This document shows, piece by piece, positions 22,933-31,897 of a stretch of 64,000 bases of DNA. This DNA comes from Bolinopsis microptera (Eukaryota > Ctenophora > Tentaculata > Lobata > Bolinopsidae), in assembly GCF_026151205.1 (NCBI RefSeq), contig NC_087072.1, positions 11,756,169-11,820,168 on the forward strand, written 5' to 3'. Positions within the stretch are counted from its first letter, which is position 1, and each line of letters opens with the position of its first letter. The notes beneath the pieces were generated by a model. The model ran no database searches and was not told the origin of the DNA. It saw only the letters and a list, made by a program, of their open reading frames with translations. The translations under genes and the position numbers were made by a program.

Positions 22933-25554
22933 TTATCTCTGAGTAGTCCTCCATCCAACAGAAGTTCTAGCAGACAGAAACATATTATATGTTAACTCAT
23001 AATCTTTAAGATCAGATTGGCTGAGAGATGGCTTAGTATTTGATATAGTTTCCAGCAGAACTTCTTGGTTGAGAATAGCGGGTTTTTCATAAGATGCTGC
23101 GATGGCCTTCTTAACCAGGCTGAGCTGGGCGTTGTATATTATTGCCTTGATATCTGCACCTGAGTAAAAAGCAGTTTCAGCTGCTAAAGATGATGTGTTT
23201 ATATTAAGTTCTCGTTTCATATCCCTTAGCAGGCAGTCCCAAATTTGCACTCTTTCACTTGAACTAGGCATGGGACAAAGTACTCTTCTACCTATTCGTC
23301 CAGGGCGCAAAATGGCCGGATCAATAGCATCAGGACGAGATGTGGCAGCTATGATAAATACACTTTCATGCTTTGACACTCCGTCTAATTCAGTCAGGAG
23401 CTGATTCACAACTCTGTCCATAACTCCGGTAGAATCATTTCCTCTGCAGGGGGCTAATGAATCAAACTCATCAAAGAATATCAAAGTTGGGCTCATTTCC
23501 TCCGCATTTCTGAATAAATTACGAACAGCCTCTTCACTGGCTCCGATATATTTATTGAGAAGCTCAGGCCCTTTAACAGTGAGGAAGTTCATATCTAGTT
23601 CATTTGCTATTCCTTTTACTATAAGAGTTTTCCCAACACCAGGAGGTCCAAATAACAAGAGACCTCTGTTCAGCTGAAATGGGATTTGTGAAAACAAGTG
23701 AGGGTGTTTGAAAGGTAATATGAGCATTTTATTAATCTCTTCTTTGACATCCAAGAGTCCACCACAGTCTGACAACTTCAGATCACCAGTCATAGGCTTT
23801 ATTTTCTGCAAATCAAATAAACTGCAACTCTCATCAAATTCCTTTTCTTTATAACTGTCAGATCTGCAGATCGTCTTTGATTTGAACATTTTACTTAGCT
23901 TCACTATCTCGCCAACACTCAAATTAGAACGGAGAGATAATTTGTCATAAAGATTTTTGAGAGCACCCCTCTCAACTTTATTGCTGAGCAGATTTCTTAA
24001 AAACGGCAAATGCTGTGTTACAGGTAGCAATGGTAGTGTAAAAACAGTATCACTAGCATCCATAAGAAGTGGGTGACAGGAAGATAAACTTTGGCAAGAG
24101 AAAATTATCTCTACATTATTCTGTTTGTAAATCTTAAAAATGTTGACAAGCTTTTGAGCTAAACGTATCCCAAAGATCTCATCCCCAGAGGGCTCTTCAG
24201 TTTTTGAACGAGCTGGTAGAACTGAATCCAGGTTGTCAAGCAACAAAATGGCAGGTTGACTAAAACAGCATTCACAAAGAAGATCAGTTATTTCTTTAAC
24301 AACATTGTCTACCCGTTTCCCACGCAAAAGAGTTACATTACTATATAAAACAAAAAAGTTACGAAGACGTTGATCACAAGTCAATCGCTTGAGAAGGAAA
24401 GTTTTTCCAGCCCCATAGCATTGTGTCTTAGAAGAGAGTAGAGACAATGATTTCTGAGAGAATGGGAACGATTGTAGAATTTTGTCAACTAATGATTCAT
24501 AAACAATTCCATGAGGATTAGTGCTGTCATCAGAATCACACTTTTCAAATTGAAGATCCTGCTTCTTTACAATTTTTGGGGTGTTTCCTTCAGTAGAGAT
24601 ATCAATCTTCCAGCCATGATTATTAGCATCAACAATTATCGAGTAATCTTTCACATCAGAGTCAAAAACTGGGGCATCAAAAGGAGGAACATTTTTCAAT
24701 TGTAGATCTATGCTTTCTTTTTGATACTTAGGTCTCAAAAAGCTAACAGTAATTATTTCATTCAGATTAAAATAGTAGGACAGTATTTGATCCGCCATGA
24801 CTGTTGAGTTTAATGGTACCACAAGACATTTTAGGCAGCAATTCAAACTGCAGAGAATTTTGCTGGAATTCTCTTTAGATACTTTACACACCAAAACAGA
24901 ATGAATACTAAGATTGTTTTTAGAACAGAAGCACTTGGCACTTAATTGAGCATCATATGAGTTAGATGCAGATGGATTCCAGCTGGACAATTTAAAGATT
25001 GCAGACGAATTTGATGAAAAATAAGCATTTGGCGATTTTTGTGTAGAACTTGAGTCATTTAAGGAAACACTGACTTTTGTGTAACTATTGAGTATCTTCG
25101 CATTAGATGGTTTAACACTGGTAACATTAAATTGTATACTAATGGATGAATTTATAAATCCGATAACAGGGTCCCCTTCTTTCACAATTTGAGTTTGGTT
25201 CATAAGCTCCTTTTCAATGAATTCTCTATGAAGACCTGCAATACTGTAATCAGCACTAGAACAACTCAAAGTGAGATCAGTAATAGGGATTAAGTTCTCG
25301 ATTTCATCAAGCATCACTAATCCCTCACACAGGCCAAGCAACCTACCATAGGTGCTGTTTAACCAAACCACACTTTCATCTTCAACATTGTCTTCTTTCA
25401 GAGCAAAGTAAAATTTTCCATCAGAGCCATTCTGTTTCAAGCCAACACCATGAGCTTCAGAAGAGCTGCTATTCGTGAATGTTGTATAGAAGTTCCTTGA
25501 GCAGCGGAGAAAGCAGTTTTGACCAAAGTCAAACTCTAATGAGACATTTATCAT
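22933..25554 (-). CDS. PEX1: peroxisome biogenesis factor 1, AAA ATPase
   Basis: PEX1 pairs with PEX6 in a hexamer on the peroxisome that pulls ubiquitinated PEX5 out of the membrane after cargo import. One uninterrupted 873-codon frame. The N-terminal region has VVWLNSTYGRLLGL and binding-domain-like sequence. Domain D1 (about 355-540) has a weakened P-loop CYGAGKT (379-385), lacking the first Gly of the usual motif, and LLLDNLD in place of Walker B. D2 is intact: GPPGVGKT (636-643), FFDEFDSLAP (693-702) and ATSRPDAIDPAILRPGR (737-753), with GPELLNKYIGASE between. A degenerate D1 and active D2 is the known PEX1 arrangement. It is much shorter than the human protein (about 1283), losing mostly linker and the extra N-terminal part. 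An in-frame TAA precedes the ATG directly, and TTTATTTCAG|G lies seven bases before it, suggesting a spliced or trans-spliced leader. Confidence 0.93.
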   Translation of the reverse strand: MINVSLEFDFGQNCFLRCSRNFYTTFTNSSSSEAHGVGLKQNGSDGKFYFALKEDNVEDESVVWLNSTYGRLLGLCEGLVMLDEIENLIPITDLTLSCSSADYSIAGLHREFIEKELMNQTQIVKEGDPVIGFINSSISIQFNVTSVKPSNAKILNSYTKVSVSLNDSSSTQKSPNAYFSSNSSAIFKLSSWNPSASNSYDAQLSAKCFCSKNNLSIHSVLVCKVSKENSSKILCSLNCCLKCLVVPLNSTVMADQILSYYFNLNEIITVSFLRPKYQKESIDLQLKNVPPFDAPVFDSDVKDYSIIVDANNHGWKIDISTEGNTPKIVKKQDLQFEKCDSDDSTNPHGIVYESLVDKILQSFPFSQKSLSLLSSKTQCYGAGKTFLLKRLTCDQRLRNFFVLYSNVTLLRGKRVDNVVKEITDLLCECCFSQPAILLLDNLDSVLPARSKTEEPSGDEIFGIRLAQKLVNIFKIYKQNNVEIIFSCQSLSSCHPLLMDASDTVFTLPLLPVTQHLPFLRNLLSNKVERGALKNLYDKLSLRSNLSVGEIVKLSKMFKSKTICRSDSYKEKEFDESCSLFDLQKIKPMTGDLKLSDCGGLLDVKEEINKMLILPFKHPHLFSQIPFQLNRGLLLFGPPGVGKTLIVKGIANELDMNFLTVKGPELLNKYIGASEEAVRNLFRNAEEMSPTLIFFDEFDSLAPCRGNDSTGVMDRVVNQLLTELDGVSKHESVFIIAATSRPDAIDPAILRPGRIGRRVLCPMPSSSERVQIWDCLLRDMKRELNINTSSLAAETAFYSGADIKAIIYNAQLSLVKKAIAASYEKPAILNQEVLLETISNTKPSLSQSDLKDYELTYNMFLSARTSVGWRTTQR

Positions 25555-25557
25555 TTA

Positions 25558-25575
25558 ACACCTGAAATAAATGTT
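25558..25575 (-). promoter_or_regulatory. candidate splice acceptor just 5' of the PEX1 start codon
   Basis: On the minus strand TTTATTTCAG is followed by GTGTTAA and then the PEX1 ATG. This is a good 3' splice site with a pyrimidine tract. It could end a 5'-UTR intron or be a spliced-leader addition site. No matching donor was identified. Confidence 0.45.
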
Positions 25576-25649
25576 ATGACCAATGTTATCACATTGAAAT
25601 CCAGAAGTTAACAGTAGTATTACAGACAAATGTGACAGAAAAAATTATA

Positions 25650-26733
25650 CGGGTAAATGCCTCACAGAATGGCTAGCCTCACAGAATGGCCAAATTTGTA
25701 AATGTTTTTGTAACTAATTTTTTATAAAAGACTGGTAGGTTTTGTGGATACCATATGAAACAAAAGTCTTCTGGCAACACTTCCTGTGGTGAAATCATTA
25801 ACTAGGACCACATTTTCTGGCATAAATATGACTGTTTATGTAGAAATTTTGAGCACTGAAAAATTTGTTTTCAAATTTTTGAACTAAGTTTACATTTTGG
25901 TGAGAACTTCTGGCACCAGTATGACAGAAGATGTTCAAAGAATAGTATTCATCAAACAAAACGAACATTGTTCAATTTAGGAAGAAACAAAATGTTAAAA
26001 TGGCTAAACGCCTCACAAAATGGCCAAAATATGCCTCACAAAATGGCCAAAATTTAAAACTCCTTTTATTCAATGAAACCATAAGTCTAAAGTATTCACA
26101 AGCTATTTATCATACAATAACACCCCAGATGGAGTGTTTTTACAGCCGAATGAAGGTTATAAATCATGAAATCAGGGAATATGAACAACGCCACACAAAA
26201 TGGCCATTTTTGGTGTAGGAAATTATGCCCTTTTTATTCAGTTCTAAGAAATTTCACCTATATGGGGGTGTTAACAAGGCATATTAATACCAGCAGCATG
26301 CCTGAAACAAGAGCCAAAGGTTTTAGAAAAATAAAATTTTCTCGTTTTCTTTTTTTTTTTGCCATTTTGTCAGGCATTTTTTCTTTTTTGTGAAATAATT
26401 TTTCACAGCTCAGTTTTTTCGTGAGTTTTAGGTTATTACCCCATTCCTTAATAGGTTTTCTAAGAACGTGTGGTGATAGAAATTTAAAAAGTATCTCCAT
26501 CAACAAAATTATAGAAATTCAGATTTGGCCATTCTGTGAGGCATGTTTTTTTGGAGGAAGATTTTCCGGCCAATTTTTCTCAAAGAAAAAATGGTTATGA
26601 GATTAAATGAACCCCCGGGAAGAAAAATATGAGTGTCAACTTAGCTTCTTATGAGATGAAAACTGGAATAAAGTGTGTTTTGTGACTTTGAGAGACCTTC
26701 CTTTTTTTGGCCATTCTGTGAGGCAAATACCCG
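25650..26733. mobile_element. 1.08-kb inverted-repeat element with iterated GCCTCACAGAATGGC motif (family E)
   Basis: The left end CGGGTAAATGCCTCACAG and the right end (other strand) CGGGTATTTGCCTCACAG form terminal inverted repeats extending through GAATGGC. TA flanks both ends (25648-25649, 26734-26735), consistent with a TA target duplication as in Tc1/mariner-type elements. The motif GCCTCACAGAATGGC or close variants occurs five times forward in the left half (25659, 25676, 26010, 26033, 26190) and three times inverted in the right half (26361, 26528, 26710). No transposase frame is present. It lies about 95 bp upstream of the PEX1 start. Confidence 0.75.
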
Positions 26734-27082
26734 TAATACAATTGTGTTATCCACTGCAAAAAGCTAGAGCACAACCTTAAACTGTAAGCTTGTAGATATG
26801 TACAATACACACTAGTGATGCCGATCAAATATTATAATGATAATGAAATCTTAAGATAACTAGCGAAACGTTAGTTGCCTAATTTTAAGTTTTTCATGTT
26901 AGCAGACGTGTTACTGAGGGTGCAGGATGTAAGTGCTATGAGTATATAGAACCAATTAAAGTAAAAAGTAAAGTAAAAATTATGACATCACATCATCACA
27001 AATGTCTACAAAATATCATAGCACTATGTAATTGGAAAGGGCATTTTTAGATGTAAGAGTGTATCATTGCTCAAGCTCCTTC
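26734..27082. other. no recognisable feature
   Basis: AT-rich spacer between the family E element and a family A element; nothing coding was recognised. Confidence 0.5.
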
Positions 27083-27165
27083 TTACCTGTAGGCTATTAT
27101 GCTCATAAATAGAATAGAATAGAGATTCGGCGGAATGACAGGCGCAGCTGAGCGCCGCCCAGTAA
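27083..27165 (-). mobile_element. short DNA element family A, copy 3
   Basis: An 83-bp element starting TTACCTGTAGGC and ending CGCCGCCCAGTAA, flanked by a perfect 8-bp duplication GCTCCTTC (27075-27082 and 27166-27173). The internal word CGGAATGACAGG is shared with the copies at 15.6 and 30.0 kb. Confidence 0.8.
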
Positions 27166-28189
27166 GCTCCTTCCAATAATATAAAGCCCTTGGATCTCAA
27201 AAGGTTATTCATACTACCAATGAATCAAGAAATTTCAATGAAACAAGAAATTTAATTTTAGCACATTTTACAGAATAAAAAGATGTAAAACAATTCATAA
27301 AATATAATGCCCATTTGGTGTATGACTTTTTGTCCTTGACTGCTAGTTTGGTTTTGGAAGGACAGGTAACTAACGGGGCAAGGAATGCGCATGCCTGGAA
27401 GCTTTTGCACACACTGAAACGCTAGTTCAGATAAATTTTTAGACACAAGGCTCACATTAAGACTAGAAGAAAATTTGTTAGAAGACATGAGGGGTTCTGT
27501 TTATAGTTGTTACTATAGGTTGCATGTGCAGTCTTGTTGTGACGAAAAGTCTACACTAAAACATTCTTTAGTTTATATTGTGTAGTTCAAGGATATAAAA
27601 TGCAGCTTCAAGGTGGATATTGGAGAGCAGGTGAAAGATTATGGCCTTTGTATCAATGGTTATAATATACCAATGAGATGCAGAAGAAAATTATTGTTGA
27701 AAAAAAAGGATTGTTGAAATTGTAGGTGAAAATTTACACCGATAATATTATCAAAGACAGGTAAAATGGGAAATGGGGCCAACACTTTTTGAAAAGCTTT
27801 CTGATAAGCTATCTAGAAAATCTGGCCAACAATATAGCAAGGCGATGATATTTATCAATTAATAATAGTTATGTTCTACCTCTTGACAACCACGTTCATC
27901 GTTTTAATTTAAAATAGTATGGAAGAGTAATAGTTTGCGGCACCACGCTGTGCGCGACCGACCATATCGTGGCTTTCGTTGCCTGAAATGAGGATTGCGT
28001 CACCACTCACCAGGCTAATAGTGTTCATAAACACACCGAAAATTCGGGCTGGCTTGTTGTTGTGCATAAGCTAGTTAATAACCCGCACTCCGATAAAAGC
28101 CGTCTGAAGAAACTCTTCACCTAGCCATTTTTACTAAAAAAACACTTGTTTCACCGGTTTCACAAGTAATATTCTGTGCCACCTTCTGC
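27166..28189. other. no recognisable feature
   Basis: AT-rich DNA with only short open frames; no homologous exon recognised. The two overlapping minus-strand frames at 27209-27488 have no family resemblance. Confidence 0.5.
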
Positions 28190-28334
28190 GATTTACATCT
28201 TGGTGACAGTAACTGTCACCAAGATGTAAATCAGATCGAATTGAGACGCCGTTCGATCTTATTTCTCGTTCGATCTAATTTCTCGTTCGATCTAATTTCT
28301 CGTTCGATCTGATTTACATTTTGGTGACAGTAAC
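28190..28334. repeat. palindrome plus 17-bp tandem repeat and third palindrome arm
   Basis: 28190-28232 is an almost perfect 43-bp palindrome with arms GATTTACATCTTGGTGACAG and its complement around a three-base centre. About four copies of a 17-bp unit (CGTTCGATCTAATTTCT) follow, then a third copy of the arm at 28311-28334 with one change. The structure could fold as a stem-loop in DNA or RNA. Confidence 0.85.
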
Positions 28335-28629
28335 CTTCCTACACAATTTGGACATTTTCGTGGCTAATTTATTGAACCACGTCAAATTTAATATGTCTTA
28401 AAGAATTCGATAAGTTAGCTTTTAATGTACGCTTTAGTTGTTAGTTCGGAAATGTTAACCAAACTCTTTTTATCAGGTGTGCGCCGAACCAATTTTTCTA
28501 AGTATTGTCTGCTTTTGTATATTTTGTAAATCGCAAGCGTAAATTAATTTATTAATTTATCACGTGTACACATATCACAAATTATTTTATTATAATTTAA
28601 AAATTTGATATCTGTGAAATGTGAAATGG

Positions 28630-28714
28630 TTGTAGGTTTATAACCTACCAAGTTGCGCGCCGAGTGGGCATGGACTCGTCGACGAAACAATTATATTTTA
28701 CGAGTATCACCCGT
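28630..28714 (+). mobile_element. short DNA element family B, diverged copy
   Basis: TTGTAGGTTTATAACCTACC, GCGCGCCGAGT, GGACTCGTCGACG and TTTTACGAGTATCACCCG follow in the family order. The flanks TGAAATGG and TGAATGG are an imperfect target duplication. It is older than the copies at 29.5 and 30.4 kb. Confidence 0.65.
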
Positions 28715-29065
28715 GAATGGAATAGTTAATTTGACTTTAAATATTTGAACTAAATATGAATCTTGAATTGATTGTGGGTATAAAATAAAATTTCTATATT
28801 TTTTTTTGGGCGAGCGAATTAGTAAAAGCCCCAGTTTTAACCAAAATCTTCGTCTCGTGAAACTAAAGTTAATTATTCGGGACAAGGTAGGTTTTGAGTT
28901 ATCCCAAAAACTCTTATTTCGGGCCGAATAAAAGTTTACTGATTGGCTGAATTGTGTCACATGCAGCTTGGACAATAGAATTCGCCAGGCCACAGGCGCG
29001 AGCAACCAGTGTACTTGATGTCGCGCCCGAGCTCAAACCGGTTGTTTAAAAAGCGCCTTTAGCAA

Positions 29066-29191
29066 GCGCGCCCTTGCTCTATCCAGAGCCCTTGCGCTTG
29101 CAGTAGCACGCGCCCGCCTCACGGCGGTAAAAAGGACTTTTCTTGACTTGTGAAACAAGCGCGCCCGCAGTGGCGCGAAAGCACATGGTTA
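29066..29191 (+). repeat. CpG-rich repeat family D, copy 1
   Basis: Shares TTGCTCTA..CC.GAGCCCTT, GCTTGCAGT and ACTTGTGAAACAAGCGCG with segments at 29403-29496 and, inverted, 30121-30198. This copy has an extra internal stretch of about 25 bp. No ends or target duplications were defined. Confidence 0.5.
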
Positions 29192-29282
29192 GGTGAAAGC
29201 GCGCCCCGCCAGTCGGTAATTCAGTATAGTAAGGTTTTCTGAATTTCTGAGTTACCCGTTAACGGTTACAGGTAATTTAATG

Positions 29283-29308
29283 GTGATACTCGTAAAATGT
29301 TTGTTCCA
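29283..29308 (-). repeat. family B end fragment
   Basis: GGTGATACTCGTAAAATGTT matches the family B end (reverse orientation). The rest of the element is absent. Confidence 0.45.
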
Positions 29309-29402
29309 AAAACATTTGTTCCAAAGATCACCGTCAACGAGTCCAACTTTGATTATAAATCTACAAACGGTAATCCGCTAGGGAAATATTTTAACTATAT
29401 TA

Positions 29403-29496
29403 TTGCTTGCTCTAACCAAAGCCCTTTCGCTTGCAGTTGCGCGCGACCGCCACTTGTGAAACAAGCGCGTCACGCAGTACGCGTAGACACATGGCT
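29403..29496 (+). repeat. CpG-rich repeat family D, copy 2
   Basis: Contains GCTTGCTCTAACCAAAGCCC, TTCGCTTGCAGTTGCGCGCG and CACTTGTGAAACAAGCGCG, in the same order as copy 1. It ends near ACACATGGCTATG, matching AGCACATGGTTAGG in copy 1. Confidence 0.5.
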
Positions 29497-29536
29497 ATGC
29501 GAATATTATTTGTTATTGCTACTTACAGTTACCTGG

Positions 29537-29630
29537 TTGTAGGTTTATAACCTACCAGGACGCGCGCCGAGTTGGACTCGTCGACGGTCCTAATATTTGA
29601 AACAAATATTTTACGAGTATCGCCCGTTAA
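29537..29630 (+). mobile_element. short DNA element family B, copy with target duplication
   Basis: A 94-bp full-length copy from TTGTAGGTTTATAACC to CGCCCGTTAA. TTACCTGG precedes it (29529-29536) and recurs at 29632-29639, one base after its end. Flanking duplication and high similarity to the 30424 copy mark it as a recent insertion. Confidence 0.75.
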
Positions 29631-29918
29631 CTTACCTGGGAATCCAGTGCGCGCGAAAAGTGGCATGCAACGTATGTCAAGGAATCCCAGGCTATTATAC
29701 TTGTGTATTATGGTGTATACCTCTTATCTATTTTTGGCTTGTGGTCGCCGCGCAAACCATTGTTTTTTTGTCAATTTATCTTCCGTCGATCATATCTTCA
29801 GTTCATGGAGTGAGATCATTTTGAAAATTTGTAAAGAACTTCCAGTTGGACTTAAGAAACTTCGGGAAAAACTTGGAAGATATCGGAGTTGATATAATGA
29901 TATATGGAATAAAAGATG

Positions 29919-29978
29919 TTAACGGGTGATACTCGTAAAATATCTGGTAGGTTGTAAACCTACAAAAAAAACCTACAA
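29919..29978 (-). mobile_element. short DNA element family B, internally deleted copy
   Basis: Reads TTAACGGGTGATACTCG, TAAAATATCTGGTAGG and TTGTAAACCTACAA without the CpG-rich middle, then a second AACCTACAA. AAAAGATG flanks it on both sides (29911-29918 and 29979-29986), so a shortened element seems to have moved as a unit. Confidence 0.65.
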
Positions 29979-30016
29979 AAAAGATGTTGCTTTGAGTTGT
30001 AACTTTACATATAACC

Positions 30017-30099
30017 TTACTGGGCCGCGCTCAGCCTGTCATTCCGCCTAATCTCTATTCGGTTGTTTACCAACATTAAAGCCTGGGGTCCTCAGGTAA
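30017..30099 (+). mobile_element. short DNA element family A, copy 4
   Basis: An 83-bp element, TTACTGGGCCGCGCTCAGCC to GTCCTCAGGTAA, flanked by CATATAACC on both sides (30008-30016 and 30100-30108). The duplication can be read as 8 or 9 bp depending on where the end is drawn. Confidence 0.8.
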
Positions 30100-30120
30100 C
30101 ATATAACCATGAGTCTTCGT

Positions 30121-30198
30121 GTACTACGTGACGCGCTTGTTTCACAAGTAAGAAAGACCGAAGACGGCACCTCTTGTGTGAGGGCTCTGGTTAGAACA
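30121..30198 (-). repeat. CpG-rich repeat family D, inverted copy
   Basis: GACGCGCTTGTTTCACAAGT and GGGCTCTGGTTAGAACAA are the reverse complement of words in the two direct copies near 29.1 and 29.4 kb. Confidence 0.45.
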
Positions 30199-30423
30199 AA
30201 GTTGTACCACTATGTCTGATGATTAGATATGCTCATACCTTTTCTCAAAGTTTCATTGTTAGTCTATAAGTAAACTAACCAAATTTTTAAAAGATTGGAC
30301 TGAGGAAAGGATACCAAATATGTATTTGTTTCAATTTCATATCAAGAAGTTTGTGCTGGCCGAAATTACTATTAACAATTATTTGTTATTAGCGTTTAAA
30401 AACTATCCTAGAGTCGGTACGCG

Positions 30424-30516
30424 TTGTAGGTTTACAACCTACCAGGACGCGCGCCGAGTTGGACTCGTCGACGGTCCAATACATGGAACAGATATTTTAC
30501 GAGTATCACCCGTTAA
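30424..30516 (+). mobile_element. short DNA element family B, intact 93-bp copy
   Basis: Runs from TTGTAGGTTTACAACCTACC to TATCACCCGTTAA and is flanked by the perfect 8-bp duplication GGTACGCG (30416-30423 and 30517-30524). It gives the clearest definition of the family's ends. There is no coding capacity; the element is mostly potential hairpin plus a CpG-rich core. Confidence 0.85.
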
Positions 30517-30524
30517 GGTACGCG

Positions 30525-31897
30525 CGGCTCACTGTCGATGGCCTAATTGCTAATATTATGGGTGTTTGTTTAAAAAGCACTACACCTTTTAAAAATAAAA
30601 ATTTCGAATTCCCAGTGTAGAGTGATTTGATTTTAGCACGCTCGTCTAGGCAAACTGTGTAACCTAGATTGCTGGTCTAAGGCTCGCTTTTCTCACGTAT
30701 TAAAGACAAAAGTGAACGAATACGTGCGGAAGGAAACGGATACAATGATTTCGATCGAAGACTCACTTTTTGTTTTTCCGAACGTTCTTAAATCAACTGA
30801 GATGTTTTCCATTTAATTTAATTGGCTGTTGGGAATTACCAAAAATTGTGGTTTTCATCCTGATTCCGAATCACCTTATATATATATTAAGCTTACATGA
30901 CACAGCGTTTATTGGCGAAAACTGTTTCAATTACGTGGAATGGAGAAAGTTAATTTCTTGTATCAGAGTTTTGGCAGATAATATGCTTGAGTTTCCCACC
31001 TAACTAGCTGGTATATATGATATAAAATATGGCTGGTTTTATCTTTCTCTCTTGCTACACGTTGCATATCCCTTTCGTGCACGTCAGCCGCCGGCGCGCG
31101 AAAAGGGAAATGTACCAATTTTGAATTTCACTCTCGTGTGATAACCACTGTAGGTAATGGTATACAGAGTGTATATATATATATATACTGTAAGTATATA
31201 TACATTATATAATATATTATAGTAATTAATGATCATCCCAATTCTTCAATAAAATTTATGACAAGTGATAATACATGGATTTCAAAAAATTAATCATATT
31301 ATTACACACAAAATTTTTGTTCGTGAAAAACAGAGTTACACAGAAATTTGATATTGAAAATGTTTCGTGGAGTACATTAACTGTTATATCAGTTGTAGTT
31401 GCAACTCAAAGAGAAAATGTAGTCAGGAGTTGGATAGTTAATTGGTTAAGAAGACGAAATTGCCCCAGATTAACCCACTAGTATTTATTCTGGCACTAAC
31501 TTGTACCAACATGTATGATGTACATAACTGACATGATGTAGCCAACTGTTATATTATGTATTTGTGAACGATCGGTTCCAGCGCGGCGGATGTTGTTTTC
31601 AATGTTTCACTGAGTGAAAGTCACTCGCCAAGAATTTAAATATCTTTTCAAAGGGCTCTGAGGGTATGAAAGTAATTCAGATGTATTTTTATATGCTGAT
31701 TAGTGAAAGCTCATAAGCTCAATGTTGGTTTAGATGGTGGCTATAAGAGGAACCTTCCCCGTTCCAGGGGGTCCCGGACTGTGTTAATTACAAGTTGGTT
31801 ACTTTAAATGTAATAACTTCTATCTCTCTTATCTCAATAGCCAACTTTTAACATAATCAGCGAAAATAATATTGATGTTCAAGTTATAACGAAGTAG
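30525..31897. other. intergenic, 3' of CATSPERB
   Basis: AT-rich, with a TA dinucleotide run at about 31174-31190. No exon recognised; the 3' UTR of CATSPERB should extend into its right end. Confidence 0.5.
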
